From NCBI RefSeq assembly GCF_022664535.1, contig NZ_JAKUJY010000001.1, positions 186,001 through 250,000 of the forward strand: a DNA stretch of 64,000 bases. Reading direction: 5' to 3'. How positions within the stretch are numbered: the stretch's first letter is position 1; every line of letters begins with the position of its first letter. The stretch comes from Sphingobium trunci (GTDB taxonomy: Bacteria > Pseudomonadota > Alphaproteobacteria > Sphingomonadales > Sphingomonadaceae). Positions 45,988 to 56,778 of this stretch are shown in pieces. The notes under the pieces are model-generated. The model was given only the letters and a program-made list of their open reading frames with translations, searched no databases and was not told the origin of the DNA. Made by a program: the position numbers and the translations under genes.

Positions 45988-46027
45988 AAAAGGGGTCCGG
46001 TCGTGGAAACGGCCGGGCCCCTTTTTT
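45988..46027 (+). terminator. Rho-independent terminator after glnA
   Basis: A long stem beginning AAAAGGGG and ending CCCCTTTT, with GU pairs inside and a short purine loop, runs into six T residues. Confidence 0.9.
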
Positions 46028-46098
46028 GACAGGGAAAGGCGCAGCAACCATTCCCAGCAGCAACCAGGACAGCTGGAAAAAAGGACGCCATTGACATC

Positions 46099-47451
46099 AT
46101 GAAAAGCAGCCCGGATCGCTCCTGTATGGACCGACCGACACGAAGCTTTCGCCCCGATGATGGAAGGACGCACCTCTCGCTTGTCCCATTTCACGGCGCC
46201 CGTCCGATACTCTGCATCGCGCTTCTGATCGGCATTGCCGAGCGGATCGGCTGGGCGCTTATACGGAAGAACGGGACGGCTACCGGTGAAGCCCTCAACA
46301 TAGCCATGGCCCTGGCACGCGGTCGGGGATTTGCCGATGCCTTCGGCCCGGCCGAAGGCCCGACGGCGCACCTCCTGCCGATTCCACCGCTCATCGCCGG
46401 TGGCGTCTACAGCCTGCTCGGCGTGCAAAGCGCGCCAGCAGAGGCCGTGCTTCTGGCCTGGTCTCTGTTATTGACCTTCGCCACCTATGCCTTCTTCGCG
46501 ATGGTGGTGCGGCGACTGGGCGCTTCGCCCGGCACTAGTGTCGCGGCTTTCTGCTTCCTGTGCGTCGCTCCGGTCTTCACCACGGCGGAAGCGTTCGATT
46601 TCCGCGTCTGGGACGGTGCCATCACCATGGCGACAGCGGGCGCATTCCTGATCCTGCTGCTGCGCGCCGATGCCGGTGAAGCGATGCACCCCATCATGCG
46701 AGGCCTGCTGTCCGCCTTGCCCGCGCTGCTTCTGTTCCTGCAACCGATCATCGGACTGGCCGCTTGCGTCGCCTGGGCACAATGGTTGCTCCGGCAACGG
46801 CGAGCAAAGGCCCTGCTGGCAACGGTTACGCCCTTCCTCTTCCTGCTTGCCCTGCTCTTCGGCGGCTGGACGGCGCGCAACATGGCGGCGATGGGCGAAC
46901 CCATCTGGCTGCGGGACAATGTGGGCCTTGAACTGGCAGTGGCCAACCATGATGCTGCCGTCGCTCCAGTTGACCCCGGCGCTGTTTTCCAGGCGCGACT
47001 GAAACAGGTCCACCCCCTGAATGGCGCGGGCGCCTATCGCGCGATGGAAGCAGCGGGAGGCGAAATCGCCTATGCCCGCAAGCTGGGTGCCGAAACAAGA
47101 AGCTGGATGGCCGCGCATCCGGCGGATGCCGCGCGGATATGGATGCGTCACCTGCGCGAAATCATGCTGCCGGCCCCCTGGCAGTTTCGCACGGCCAACG
47201 GCCATATTCTGCCCATCGTCCGCGCGATTCTGGTGGATATCACGACGATGGCGGGGCTGGCCGGTCTTGCCCTGTTGTTGCGCGACCGCAGACGGCAGGC
47301 GCTCTATCTCGCACCGTTCATCGTGCTGCCGATCCTGGCCTATATGCCGTTCCAGCCGATACTGCGTTATATCTGGCTGATCTATGCGCCGCTCACCTGC
47401 CTCGCGGCCTATATGATCGAACGAACCCTGATGTTCGTCCGAAGGCGATGA
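46099..47451 (+). CDS. polytopic membrane protein, probable GT-C type glycosyltransferase
   Basis: Membrane protein of 450 aa with about ten hydrophobic segments after a polar N-terminus. A periplasmic loop bears GEALNIAMALARGRGFADAFG, similar in place and character to the first loop of GT39/ArnT-like mannosyl or arabinosyl transferases, although the acidic catalytic motif is not clearly conserved. A soluble loop (about 270-340) contains VHPLNGAGAYRAMEAAGGE. Translation begins at ATG 46099. It is isolated between glnA and a MITE-like element. The family call is tentative. Confidence 0.6.
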   Translation: MKSSPDRSCMDRPTRSFRPDDGRTHLSLVPFHGARPILCIALLIGIAERIGWALIRKNGTATGEALNIAMALARGRGFADAFGPAEGPTAHLLPIPPLIAGGVYSLLGVQSAPAEAVLLAWSLLLTFATYAFFAMVVRRLGASPGTSVAAFCFLCVAPVFTTAEAFDFRVWDGAITMATAGAFLILLLRADAGEAMHPIMRGLLSALPALLLFLQPIIGLAACVAWAQWLLRQRRAKALLATVTPFLFLLALLFGGWTARNMAAMGEPIWLRDNVGLELAVANHDAAVAPVDPGAVFQARLKQVHPLNGAGAYRAMEAAGGEIAYARKLGAETRSWMAAHPADAARIWMRHLREIMLPAPWQFRTANGHILPIVRAILVDITTMAGLAGLALLLRDRRRQALYLAPFIVLPILAYMPFQPILRYIWLIYAPLTCLAAYMIERTLMFVRRR

Positions 47452-47453
47452 TC

Positions 47454-47721
47454 CTAGGGCGTAAACTCATCCCTGACGCACTCGAGGTTTGAGGCAAAAA
47501 GGCCCGGCACAAGGAGAAAGGGCGCAGGAATATGTCGATATTTCCAGCCCTCTCGACGCCGTGAGGGGCCTTTTTGGTCAAATCCGCAGGACGCCCAAAT
47601 GGCTTCCATCTCGAACCGAAATGCGCTTGCCAAGGGGTATAACCTTCGCGGCGCCCATTTCGGCCCGATCTGTTCGCCATTTTAGCGCCTCGAACGTGCC
47701 AGGGATGAGTTTACGCCCTAG
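47454..47721. mobile_element. 268-bp MITE-like element with 22-bp terminal inverted repeats
   Basis: The ends (47454-47475 and 47700-47721) are perfect 22-bp inverted repeats beginning CTAGGGCGTAAACTCATCCC. An inner inverted repeat (AAAAAGGCCC near 47495, GGGCCTTTTT near 47567) can fold a hairpin. No transposase is encoded. The CTAG at both tips, or a TA within it, is a plausible target duplication, as for IS630- or IS5-group elements. The right end overlaps the stop codon of chpT. Confidence 0.8.
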
Positions 47722-48386
47722 CAAGCGTCCGGGATGGATGCGCCAAAGAGCAACAGCGGCTCTCCTGGCGGAGACAGCGCGATCTCCCCGCCTGCGCTCG
47801 TTACCAGCGTCCGCACCATCCAGGCCGCGGACGTCCGCGAAGCCAGACCTTCGGGTGGCAGGGTGCCCGCCAGCGCGGATCGCAGATCGGGGTCGAGAAC
47901 CAGCTTCGGCCCTTCCGCCCGTACCACGATCTCCGTCACGCCCGGCCGCCGCTCCGCGCCAATGTCGAGCTGGCCGCCGCGCACAAGCGCGTCTCCGGCG
48001 ATCAGCGCAAGGTTCAGCAGCACCTTCACCGGCAGCTTGTCGAGCATATCCTCCTCGACCATCCAGCCAATCTTCACCCGGCCCGCGGCGGCAAACATGC
48101 CCTCGATCGCCACGCGAGCCTCATGCGTGGGCACCGCGTCGCCGAAGCCGCCCGCCGAGCCGAAGGCCAGGCGGAAGAATTTGAGCTTGTTGGCGGAAGT
48201 CTTGGCGCTGTCCGCCAGCAAATCCAGACAGCGCTGCCGCATTTCCGGGTCGGTTTCGTCCGCCATCAGTTCCAGCCCGTTGTTGAGCGCGCCGACCGGA
48301 CTCAAAAGGTCGTGGCACAAACGCGAGCAGAGCAGGCTAGCAAAATCGATGCTGCCGGTATCGATGCGATCTGTCGGATTGGTCAT
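47718..48386 (-). CDS. chpT: histidine phosphotransferase ChpT
   Basis: Relay protein of 222 aa passing phosphate from CckA to CtrA and CpdR. The phosphorylated His is His25 in CSRLCHDLLSPVGALNNGLE; the helical hairpin is followed by a degenerate ATPase-like domain, as in Caulobacter ChpT. The ATG at 48386 is preferred over an upstream in-frame ATG because MTNPTDRI leads directly into the DHp helices. The last codons read DAC then TAG, and the TAG lies within the terminal repeat of the adjacent MITE-like element. Confidence 0.9.
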   Translation of the reverse strand: MTNPTDRIDTGSIDFASLLCSRLCHDLLSPVGALNNGLELMADETDPEMRQRCLDLLADSAKTSANKLKFFRLAFGSAGGFGDAVPTHEARVAIEGMFAAAGRVKIGWMVEEDMLDKLPVKVLLNLALIAGDALVRGGQLDIGAERRPGVTEIVVRAEGPKLVLDPDLRSALAGTLPPEGLASRTSAAWMVRTLVTSAGGEIALSPPGEPLLLFGASIPDAC

Positions 48387-48479
48387 GAAGTTTCGCTGCC
48401 GCCGGAAATGAACAGGTGGGAATATCAGGCTAATGCGCCGCCCCGCCCCATGATGCAACCCCGGCTTGCCGCCTTTCCC

Positions 48480-48881
48480 TCACATGATATCGAGCGAAGC
48501 CTCCACAAAACGGACCTGCCCGGCGACTTCTGCCGTCGCGATCCAAAGCCGCGCCACCCCTTCTCCGACAATCAGCCAAAAGCTGCCGTCTGCCACCGCA
48601 TTCGCTGCATCCGTCGCGGAAGGAACGGGCGTCCCGCCGGGATGCGAATGATAATGGCCGACGATCCGCTCCCCCCCTGCCCGCGCCGACCGGTGTGCCG
48701 CGATCAGCACCGCCGGATCCAGTTCGAAATGCCGCGCCGGATCGGGCGCCACATTGGCGGCGGGCCGGACATTCCCGATGCGGCCGGCATCGCCCAGCAG
48801 CAACCCGCAGACCTCGTTCGGATCCGCCGCCGCTTCGGACATGATTTGTTCCAATATACCCCTTGAAATCCCGACCTTCAT
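48480..48881 (-). CDS. Mov34/MPN/JAMM family metallopeptidase-like protein
   Basis: Single MPN domain protein of 133 aa. The JAMM zinc motif is complete: Glu in EVCGLLLGD and HYHSHPGGTPVPSATD (HxHP...PSxxD). Small bacterial JAMM proteins cleave isopeptide or thiocarboxylate-related bonds, for example with sulfur carrier proteins; the partner here is unknown. The start is 17 bp from, and divergent to, the rluD start, so both promoters overlap the opposite gene's 5' end. Confidence 0.88.
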   Translation of the reverse strand: MKVGISRGILEQIMSEAAADPNEVCGLLLGDAGRIGNVRPAANVAPDPARHFELDPAVLIAAHRSARAGGERIVGHYHSHPGGTPVPSATDAANAVADGSFWLIVGEGVARLWIATAEVAGQVRFVEASLDIM

Positions 48882-48898
48882 TCCTACCTTCCTATCGA

Positions 48899-49849
48899 AT
48901 GCGTTCGGGGGTTTCCATCTTAGAAGCAGTGATTGGCGAAGCGCAGGACGGCATGCGGCTGGACAGGGCGCTGGCCGACCTGCTGCCTGAATTGTCGCGG
49001 GAGCGGCTGAAAAGCCTGATCGTCGATGGTCAGGTGACGACAGAGGGCCGCACGCCCAACCCTTCCATGAAAGTCGCGGCGGGGCAGGCCTTCGCCGTCA
49101 CCCTACCGCCCCCGGTCCAGGCCGATGCGGTGGCGCAGGACATACCGCTCGCCATCGTCCATGAAGACGCCGACCTGATCGTGATCGACAAGCCCGCGGG
49201 CCTCGTCGTCCATCCTGCGGCGGGCAATCTGGACGGCACATTGGTCAATGCGCTGCTCCATCATTGCCAAGGCCGCCTCTCCGGCATCGGCGGCGTGGCG
49301 CGGCCCGGCATCGTTCATCGCATCGACAAGGATACATCCGGCCTTCTGGTCGTTGCCAAGTCAGACCGTGCTCATGAAGGGCTGGCGCAGCAGTTCAAGG
49401 ACCATAGCATCGACCGGCTTTATGCCGCGATCGTCTATGGCGTGCCCCAGCCCGGCATGGGCACCGTGGATACATGGATCGGCCGGTCCGACGCCGATCG
49501 AAAGAAAATGGCCGTTCATCGGGAAGGACGCGGCAAACATGCCGTGACCCATTACCGAACGGAGCAGAAGCTGCGCGGAGCGGCTTTGGTCGAATGCAGG
49601 CTGGAAACCGGGCGCACGCATCAGGTGCGCGTCCATATGGCGCATCTGGGACACCCCTTGATCGGCGACCCGGTTTACGGTAGAGAGAGAAAAGGTTTCA
49701 AATCGATACTGGAAACGCTAAGTTTCAAAAGGCAGGCATTGCACGCGAAAAGGCTGGGGTTCATACATCCCGTAACGGGTGAGGCCCTCCGCTTCGACAG
49801 TGAAATCCCCGCCGATATGCAGGAACTGTTAAGCGAGCTTCACGTATAG
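48899..49849 (+). CDS. rluD: 23S rRNA pseudouridine synthase, RluD family
   Basis: RluA/RluD-type pseudouridine synthase, 316 aa. An S4 domain (RLDRALADLLPELSRERLKSLI) precedes the catalytic domain, where HRIDKDTSGLLVVAK contains the catalytic Asp; LETGRTHQVRVHMAHLGHPL and GDPVYG are also conserved. ATG 48899 is selected; the frame is open 12 codons further upstream. Followed within 76 bp by rpoH, a pairing common in alphaproteobacteria. Confidence 0.95.
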   Translation: MRSGVSILEAVIGEAQDGMRLDRALADLLPELSRERLKSLIVDGQVTTEGRTPNPSMKVAAGQAFAVTLPPPVQADAVAQDIPLAIVHEDADLIVIDKPAGLVVHPAAGNLDGTLVNALLHHCQGRLSGIGGVARPGIVHRIDKDTSGLLVVAKSDRAHEGLAQQFKDHSIDRLYAAIVYGVPQPGMGTVDTWIGRSDADRKKMAVHREGRGKHAVTHYRTEQKLRGAALVECRLETGRTHQVRVHMAHLGHPLIGDPVYGRERKGFKSILETLSFKRQALHAKRLGFIHPVTGEALRFDSEIPADMQELLSELHV

Positions 49850-49924
49850 ATTTGGATAAGTTTGCGACGGCGCCTCGGACGCCTCTTCTGGGTCCCGCCG
49901 CGCATGAAAGGGAAAGGTGACGAC

Positions 49925-50839
49925 ATGGCCGGAAAGACCAATGTCCCCGCGGTTCCTGCGCTGGGCGGTGAAGCCAGCCTCAACCGCTATCTGTCGGAAA
50001 TCCGCAAATTTCCGATCCTGACGCCCGAGCAGGAATATATGCTCGCTAAGCGCTACGCCGAACATGCGGACTCGGAGGCCGCGGCGCAGCTCGTGACCTC
50101 GCATCTGCGCCTCGTGGCGAAGATCGCCATGGGTTATCGCGGCTATGGCCTGCCCGTCAGCGAGCTGATTTCCGAAGGCAATATCGGCCTGATGCAGGGC
50201 GTGAAGAAGTTCGAGCCGGATCGCGGCTTCCGCCTGGCGACCTACGCCATGTGGTGGATCCGCGCGTCGATCCAGGAATTCATCCTGCGGTCCTGGTCCC
50301 TCGTGAAGATGGGCACCACCGCCGCGCAGAAGAAGCTCTTCTTCAACCTGCGCCGGATGAAGAACAATATCGAGGCGTTCGAGGATGGCGACCTGCATCC
50401 CGACGACGTCGCCAAGATCGCCAAGGATCTGGGCGTGACGGAGGATGACGTCGTCTCCATGAACCGCCGGATGGCGATGGGCGGCGATACCTCGCTCAAC
50501 GTGCCGATGCGCGAGGATGGCGAGGGCCAGTGGCAGGATTGGCTCGCAGACACCGATCCGCTGCAGGACGAACGCGTCGCCGACCAGCAGGAAAGCGAAC
50601 TGCGCCACGATATGCTGGTGGAGGCGATGGACGACCTCAACGATCGGGAAAAGCATATCCTGGCCGAGCGCCGTCTGGCAGAAGAACCCAAGACGCTGGA
50701 GGAACTCTCCCAGGTCTATGGCGTGTCGCGGGAACGCGTCCGCCAGATCGAGGTTCGCGCCTTCGAAAAGCTGCAAAAGGCGATGATGCGGATTGCTGGC
50801 GACAAGCTTGGCAAGATCGCCCGCCTTGCAACGGCCTGA
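49925..50839 (+). CDS. rpoH: RNA polymerase sigma-32 factor
   Basis: Heat-shock sigma factor of 304 aa. Region 2 has LVTSHLRLVAKIAMGYRGYG and the core-binding ISEGNIGLMQGVKKFEPDRG, then FRLATYAMWWIRASIQEFILRSW; the RpoH box QKKLFFNLRR is intact; region 4 contains LEELSQVYGVSRERVRQIE. ATG at 49925 follows AAAGGTG at good spacing. A strong terminator lies 19 bp after the stop. Directs transcription of chaperone and protease genes, likely including clpX, clpP and tig in this window. Confidence 0.97.
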   Translation: MAGKTNVPAVPALGGEASLNRYLSEIRKFPILTPEQEYMLAKRYAEHADSEAAAQLVTSHLRLVAKIAMGYRGYGLPVSELISEGNIGLMQGVKKFEPDRGFRLATYAMWWIRASIQEFILRSWSLVKMGTTAAQKKLFFNLRRMKNNIEAFEDGDLHPDDVAKIAKDLGVTEDDVVSMNRRMAMGGDTSLNVPMREDGEGQWQDWLADTDPLQDERVADQQESELRHDMLVEAMDDLNDREKHILAERRLAEEPKTLEELSQVYGVSRERVRQIEVRAFEKLQKAMMRIAGDKLGKIARLATA

Positions 50840-50857
50840 CCGGCTTCCAAAGACATC

Positions 50858-50888
50858 AAAGGCCCCGGACTCGTTCCGGGGCCTTTTT
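50858..50888 (+). terminator. Rho-independent terminator after rpoH
   Basis: Stem AAAGGCCCCGGA (50858-50869) pairs with TCCGGGGCCTTT (50875-50886), loop CTCGT, followed by T residues. Confidence 0.92.
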
Positions 50889-51031
50889 CGTTCACCGCGA
50901 GCCATCGGCTGTGGGGTGAAATGCCGACGTTTCCAAATCCTCCCCACACTGTCGCACCGGAACGATATCGCCTCTGCAACCGGCAACAGCCGCATACTTG
51001 AACAGCCCGGATATCCCGCTACCAAAGCGTC

Positions 51032-51727
51032 ATGAACGCCAAGCCCGCTTCCCCTCGCCGCCGGTCCCGCTGGATTGGAATTTTATTCAAGATTCTCGGC
51101 GGTTTCGTCGCTCTTTCGCTGCTGATGACGGTGATCTACCGCTTCGTGCCGCCGCCGGTGACATGGACGATGCTGTTCGACCCCCATGGCATCACCAAGG
51201 ACTGGAGGAGCCTGGATGCAATGGACCCGAACATGGCCCGTGCCGCCATCGCGGCCGAAGACAGCCGCTTTTGCAGCCATCACGGCTTCGATGCGGTCGC
51301 CATTGCCCAGGCCATGCGGCACAACGCCAGCGGCGGCCGCATTCGGGGCGGCTCCACGATCAGCCAGCAAACGGCGAAGAATATCTTTCTGTTCCAGGAT
51401 GGCGGATTCTTGCGCAAGGGACTGGAGGCCTGGTTCACCCTCCTGATCGAGGCGATCTGGGGCAAGCGCCGGATCATGGAAGTCTATCTCAACGTCGCGG
51501 AAACCGGCATCGGCACCTATGGTGCCCAGGCTGGCGCGATCCGCTATTTCCACCATGGCGCCCAACGCCTCACGCGCGCCGAGGCTGCTCGTCTGGCGGC
51601 CGTCCTGCCCCTGCCCAAAAAACGCGAGGCCATCGACCCGCACGGCTTCACCCGCCACTACGGCAACAGCATCGCCGCCCGCATCGGCATCGTCCAGCGC
51701 GACGGGCTGGACAGCTGCCTGAAATAG
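51032..51727 (+). CDS. mtgA: monofunctional biosynthetic peptidoglycan transglycosylase
   Basis: GT51 glycosyltransferase that polymerises lipid II; 231 aa. One N-terminal membrane helix (about 15-38) precedes the catalytic domain with the acid Glu in AAEDSRFCSHHGFD, GGSTISQQTAKN, the RKGLEAWFTLLIEAIWGKRRIMEVYLN region and AETGIGTYGAQAGA. No transpeptidase domain follows. Stands alone between the rpoH terminator and a terminator of its own. Confidence 0.96.
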   Translation: MNAKPASPRRRSRWIGILFKILGGFVALSLLMTVIYRFVPPPVTWTMLFDPHGITKDWRSLDAMDPNMARAAIAAEDSRFCSHHGFDAVAIAQAMRHNASGGRIRGGSTISQQTAKNIFLFQDGGFLRKGLEAWFTLLIEAIWGKRRIMEVYLNVAETGIGTYGAQAGAIRYFHHGAQRLTRAEAARLAAVLPLPKKREAIDPHGFTRHYGNSIAARIGIVQRDGLDSCLK

Positions 51728-51728
51728 C

Positions 51729-51757
51729 GAAAGGGCGCGGGTCACTCCGCGCCCTTC
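51729..51757 (+). terminator. Rho-independent terminator after mtgA
   Basis: Stem AAGGGCGCGG (51731-51740) pairs with CCGCGCCCTT (51747-51756), followed by a short pyrimidine run. Sits between convergent genes and may work in both directions. Confidence 0.75.
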
Positions 51758-51777
51758 TCTACCACCAGCCGACGTAT

Positions 51778-54273
51778 TTAGAAGCCGACCACAACCGAAC
51801 CAATGAAGGTGCGCGGCGCACCGATCTGTGCAAAAGTGATGCTGGTGGTCGACAGGGTGCCGTCAAAACCGCCGACGTAGAATTTGTCGAACAGATTGGT
51901 GACGTTAAGCTGTACCGCTACGCCCGGAGCACCGAACTTCTCCAAGGAATAACGTGCATCGAGATCGACTACGGTATAGGCTGGAGCCTTCGCTCCATAG
52001 ACCTGGGTCAGGGCGCCATTGATCGTTTGATAAACGGGCAGATTCTGGTCGTTCACATAGCGGGGGCCTGTACGCTTGGCTTGAATGCCCAGACGGAACC
52101 CTTCAATTTCTCCCTGCACACGACCGCCCAGCGTATAGACCGGCGCGCCCGATTCCCGCTTGCCTGCCGTCTGGCCGACGGTGGTCGCGTCGAGCTGAAC
52201 ATTGTCCTTGATCTCCGACTTGAGATAGGAACCAAAGGCGTAGAACATCAGTTCCGGGATCGGCTGATATGTGACGCTGCCATCCACGCCATATTTGTCG
52301 ACCCGGCCCAGATTGCGGTAGATGGTGACGTTGAGGTCACGATCATAGGCCTGCGCCAAACGGTTATGGTAGATGGTGTACCAACCTGACAACTGCGCCT
52401 GCAGCCTATTTGTGCGATAGCGGACGCCCAGATCGAAATTGTCCGTGGTTTCCGGTCTCGGGTTCGCCCCTTCGGTATCCGGCGCGTAGAAGAAGCTGTT
52501 GTACAGATTGTCGGTGCCCGGCACCTGCAAGCCCTTGGAATAGTTGGCGAACAGGCTAGTAGCGCTGCTCAGGTCGAAGACCACACCGGCGTTCGGCAAC
52601 AGCTTGTCATATTTGAAGACGCGGCGCTGCGGTCCCTGGACGGCCGGATTGGCTGCCGCGTAGGCGGCCGAAGCCGCATTATCACCAAAGCACCGCAAAT
52701 TGCCGCCTGCCGTGGCGGTGAAACAGTAGTTGTTAAGGTCACGCTTGAAGAAAGGCGCGCGCAAACCAAGGTTGACGGTCAGCGCATCGAATTCGCCGCG
52801 ATATTCGCCCGACACCTGATGGAGGATCGCATAGGATAGGCGGTTGCGCTTCTCGACCAGATTGCCGTTTACGTCCGCGATGGGATCATCAATCGCGAAA
52901 TATTCCGACCCGAACCCATCGGTGCGCAGATAGGCTGCTTCGCCGGTCTGGCGGTGACGCCCGCGGTCATAGCTGTAGGCAACACGAATGGTGTTGTGAG
53001 TGTTGATGTCGTAGCGCAGCGATGCGATCAGGCCATAGCGATGCGTCTGGGTCTGGCTGGGCGTTACCAAGCGGATGGTATCCAGCGTGTCCCCATCGCC
53101 ATTCAGATCGCGCCCGAAATAATATTGAGTGGCGCTCGACGAGCCCTGGATAAAGCCCACCTGACCGGCGAGGCCCGAACTGGCCGGGGTGCGACCTTCC
53201 GACGCGATGCTGGTGCCACCGCCATTGGCCTTGGTGTACTGATAACTCGGATCGACCGTCAGGATCAGGCCATCCGCCAGCGTGAAGCGCGAATTGATGC
53301 GGATATTGCCCGTATTGGACGGATTGTAGCGATATTCATAGTCGGACCCACAGGAGCTGGCTGTATCCGCCACACCTGCACGGGGCGCAGGGATGATGCA
53401 GCGCGCGGTTTCGTAGAAGCGCTCATCCTTGCTGGTCGGAAAGCGATTGGCGCTGGAACTGCCAACAATACGGCCGCCATCGACACGCAGCGGGACCGAG
53501 CCGAAGAAATTATTCCGGTTCTCATTATAGTGACCGGCGATCGAGATGAAGTCGCCGTTGCTGCCGATCGGCTGATAGATCTTGGCGTTATATTGCTGCT
53601 TGTCGATCTCGCCGATGCCGCCATAGATGGCGTTATTGGTCGCCCGGCTGGCGGAGAAGAAGGCACGCGTGCCCCAGGGTGTAAAATTGCCGGTCTGGAC
53701 CAGGCCGAACAGGCGGAAGAAGCTGAAATCGCCGACCGATGCCACCATCTTCGCGCCGAATTGCTCGCTGGGCGTGATCGAGCGATAGTTGACCGTCGAT
53801 CCGGTGGCAGCAGCGGTGGGACTGTCCACATCGGTGGTACCGAGGTTGACGTTCACCTGCTCGATGATTTCCGGGTCAAGCTGCTGGTTGGAATAAAGCG
53901 CATAGCCGCCCGTATCATTCAGCGGCAAGCCGTCGAACGTCTGCGAGATGCGGCTGTCGTCGAAACCTCGGATGGTTAGCGTGCCACCGGCCGAGCCGAA
54001 GGGATCGTTATTCTGGAAGCTGACACCTGGTAGCTGGTTGATGACTTCGTTGATGCTCTGGCCCGGCGTCTGCGCCTGGATGAACTCGGCGCCCAGCACC
54101 GCCTTGGCCTTGCTGGTATTAGGCATCAGCACGCCGGCAACGCCCTTATCGACGGTAGCGCCCGTCACGACAATCTCATTCTCAAAGTCGATCGAACCAG
54201 TCGACTGCGCGAACGCAGCGGCGGGAGCAGCCACGGCAATAAGCGCAGCGCTACACATAAGAAGCTGTTTCAT
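51778..54273 (-). CDS. TonB-dependent outer-membrane receptor
   Basis: Outer-membrane transporter of 831 aa. The signal peptide is MKQLLMCSAALIAVAAPAAA with cleavage before QSTGS; a TonB box-like EIVVTG follows, then a plug (SINEVINQLPGVSFQNNDPF, TIRGFDDSRISQTFDGLPLND) and a 22-strand-type barrel ending in IGSVVVGF. There is no extra N-terminal signalling (STN) domain, so it should not work through a FecR-type anti-sigma factor. The substrate is unknown. The ATG at 54273 is chosen because it begins the signal peptide. Confidence 0.93.
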   Translation of the reverse strand: MKQLLMCSAALIAVAAPAAAFAQSTGSIDFENEIVVTGATVDKGVAGVLMPNTSKAKAVLGAEFIQAQTPGQSINEVINQLPGVSFQNNDPFGSAGGTLTIRGFDDSRISQTFDGLPLNDTGGYALYSNQQLDPEIIEQVNVNLGTTDVDSPTAAATGSTVNYRSITPSEQFGAKMVASVGDFSFFRLFGLVQTGNFTPWGTRAFFSASRATNNAIYGGIGEIDKQQYNAKIYQPIGSNGDFISIAGHYNENRNNFFGSVPLRVDGGRIVGSSSANRFPTSKDERFYETARCIIPAPRAGVADTASSCGSDYEYRYNPSNTGNIRINSRFTLADGLILTVDPSYQYTKANGGGTSIASEGRTPASSGLAGQVGFIQGSSSATQYYFGRDLNGDGDTLDTIRLVTPSQTQTHRYGLIASLRYDINTHNTIRVAYSYDRGRHRQTGEAAYLRTDGFGSEYFAIDDPIADVNGNLVEKRNRLSYAILHQVSGEYRGEFDALTVNLGLRAPFFKRDLNNYCFTATAGGNLRCFGDNAASAAYAAANPAVQGPQRRVFKYDKLLPNAGVVFDLSSATSLFANYSKGLQVPGTDNLYNSFFYAPDTEGANPRPETTDNFDLGVRYRTNRLQAQLSGWYTIYHNRLAQAYDRDLNVTIYRNLGRVDKYGVDGSVTYQPIPELMFYAFGSYLKSEIKDNVQLDATTVGQTAGKRESGAPVYTLGGRVQGEIEGFRLGIQAKRTGPRYVNDQNLPVYQTINGALTQVYGAKAPAYTVVDLDARYSLEKFGAPGVAVQLNVTNLFDKFYVGGFDGTLSTTSITFAQIGAPRTFIGSVVVGF

Positions 54274-54634
54274 TTGATTATTGTCCCTTTGAAGTTGGCG
54301 TGTCGTGCCCGCTCTTATTCTGTTCTGTGGAGCTGGCGCCGCCTTTGGCGGCCTACGGCGACGGACCTGTGATGCTCTGATTGCAGTTTTACTACAATAC
54401 AACAACACCTCGGAGGCAGCGCATCACAAGCGTCCAACGAAGTGCTCGCTGGACAATGACTCAACCGTACAACCAATTGTTTTTGCTGTATTTTATGGGG
54501 AACTGTGAAGTCTGTTTAACACTGGTGCAATTTTGCAACGCAGCAAGATTTTTTTCTTCCGCGGGAATAAGATACGAAAAAGGCCGGCGAAACTCGCCGG
54601 CCTTGCCGTCATTTATGCTGCTGCAGCGCGCTAG
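54274..54634. other. 361-bp intergenic region between the TonB receptor and clpX
   Basis: Both flanking genes are on the minus strand. The part next to clpX holds the clpX terminator (54576-54604). The remaining 300 bp, including an AT-rich stretch near 54470-54560, should carry the receptor promoter. No convincing promoter hexamers, operator palindrome or small gene was found. Confidence 0.6.
54576..54604 (-). terminator. Rho-independent terminator after clpX
   Basis: On the minus strand AAGGCCGGCGA pairs with TCGCCGGCCTT around a 3-nt loop and runs into a T-rich stretch (TTTTTCG). Confidence 0.9.
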
Positions 54635-55903
<1,269 letters not shown>

Positions 55904-56037
55904 TCGCCATTCTCTCTTCCCTCTTTCAGGCGAACTGCCGCCCGTGCCGAGGGATATGGTGGTCCCAGGTTCATCCTAGACCGCGACGCGCCCGTTTCAC
56001 AAGGGGAGAAAAGGGCGCATCGCGGCAAATATCGGCT

Positions 56038-56673
56038 TTAGCCTTCGCTGCTTTCCGCCACGACCGGACGACGGTCGAACACTTCATCGACCAGACCGAA
56101 CGCCTTGGCTTCCTCGGCTTCCAGGAAGGTGTCGCGGTCCATCGCCCGCTCCACTTCCTCCAGCGACCGGCCGGTATATTGAACATAGAGGTTGTTCAGG
56201 CGGCTGCGGATACGCAGGATTTCCTTGGCCTGGATCTCGATGTCCGACGCCATGCCCTGCGCGCCGCCCGACGGCTGGTGCACCATGATCCGGGCGTTCG
56301 ACAGCGCGATGCGCTTGCCCGGCTCACCGGCGGCCAGCAGGAAACTGCCCATGGAGGCGGCCTGGCCGATGCAGACGGTGCCGACCTGCGGACGGATATA
56401 TTTCATCGTGTCGTGGATCGCCATGCCGGACGTCACCACGCCGCCGGGCGAGTTGATGTACATCCAGATGTCCTTCTTCGGATTTTCCGACTCAAGGAAC
56501 AGCAGCTGGGCCACGATCAGCGAGGCCATATGGTCCTCGACCTGACCGGTCACGAAGATGATCCGCTCGCGCAGCAGGCGCGAGTAAATGTCGAAGCTGC
56601 GCTCGCCCCGGTTGGACTGTTCGATAACGATGGGGACCAGAGCGGCCATGGGATCGGACATGATATCGGTCAT
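56038..56673 (-). CDS. clpP: ATP-dependent Clp protease proteolytic subunit ClpP
   Basis: Serine peptidase of 211 aa. The catalytic Ser is in [14 protein letters not shown], His in [13 protein letters not shown], and Asp in the MDRDTF segment. The oxyanion/handle sequence [16 protein letters not shown] is intact. Part of a minus-strand clpP-clpX unit. Confidence 0.98.
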   Translation of the reverse strand: MTDIMSDPMAALVPIVIEQSNRGERSFDIYSRLLRERIIFVTGQVEDHMASLIVAQLLFLESENPKKDIWMYINSPGGVVTSGMAIHDTMKYIRPQVGTVCIGQAASMGSFLLAAGEPGKRIALSNARIMVHQPSGGAQGMASDIEIQAKEILRIRSRLNNLYVQYTGRSLEEVERAMDRDTFLEAEEAKAFGLVDEVFDRRPVVAESSEG

Positions 56674-56778
56674 TTTGCTCTTTCAGGGTGTGTTGCTTTT
56701 GCCCGCCCTCTACATCGGCACAAAAGGCAGACTGTTCAAGGGGTCGCGTGCCGGGGTTTGAACCGGGCGTCGATTTGT

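Noticed and set aside
47489-48184. Open frame crossing the MITE-like element and the chpT antisense strand
   Set aside because: It spans the element boundary and is antisense to chpT; coding potential is an artefact of GC-rich composition and the inverted repeats.
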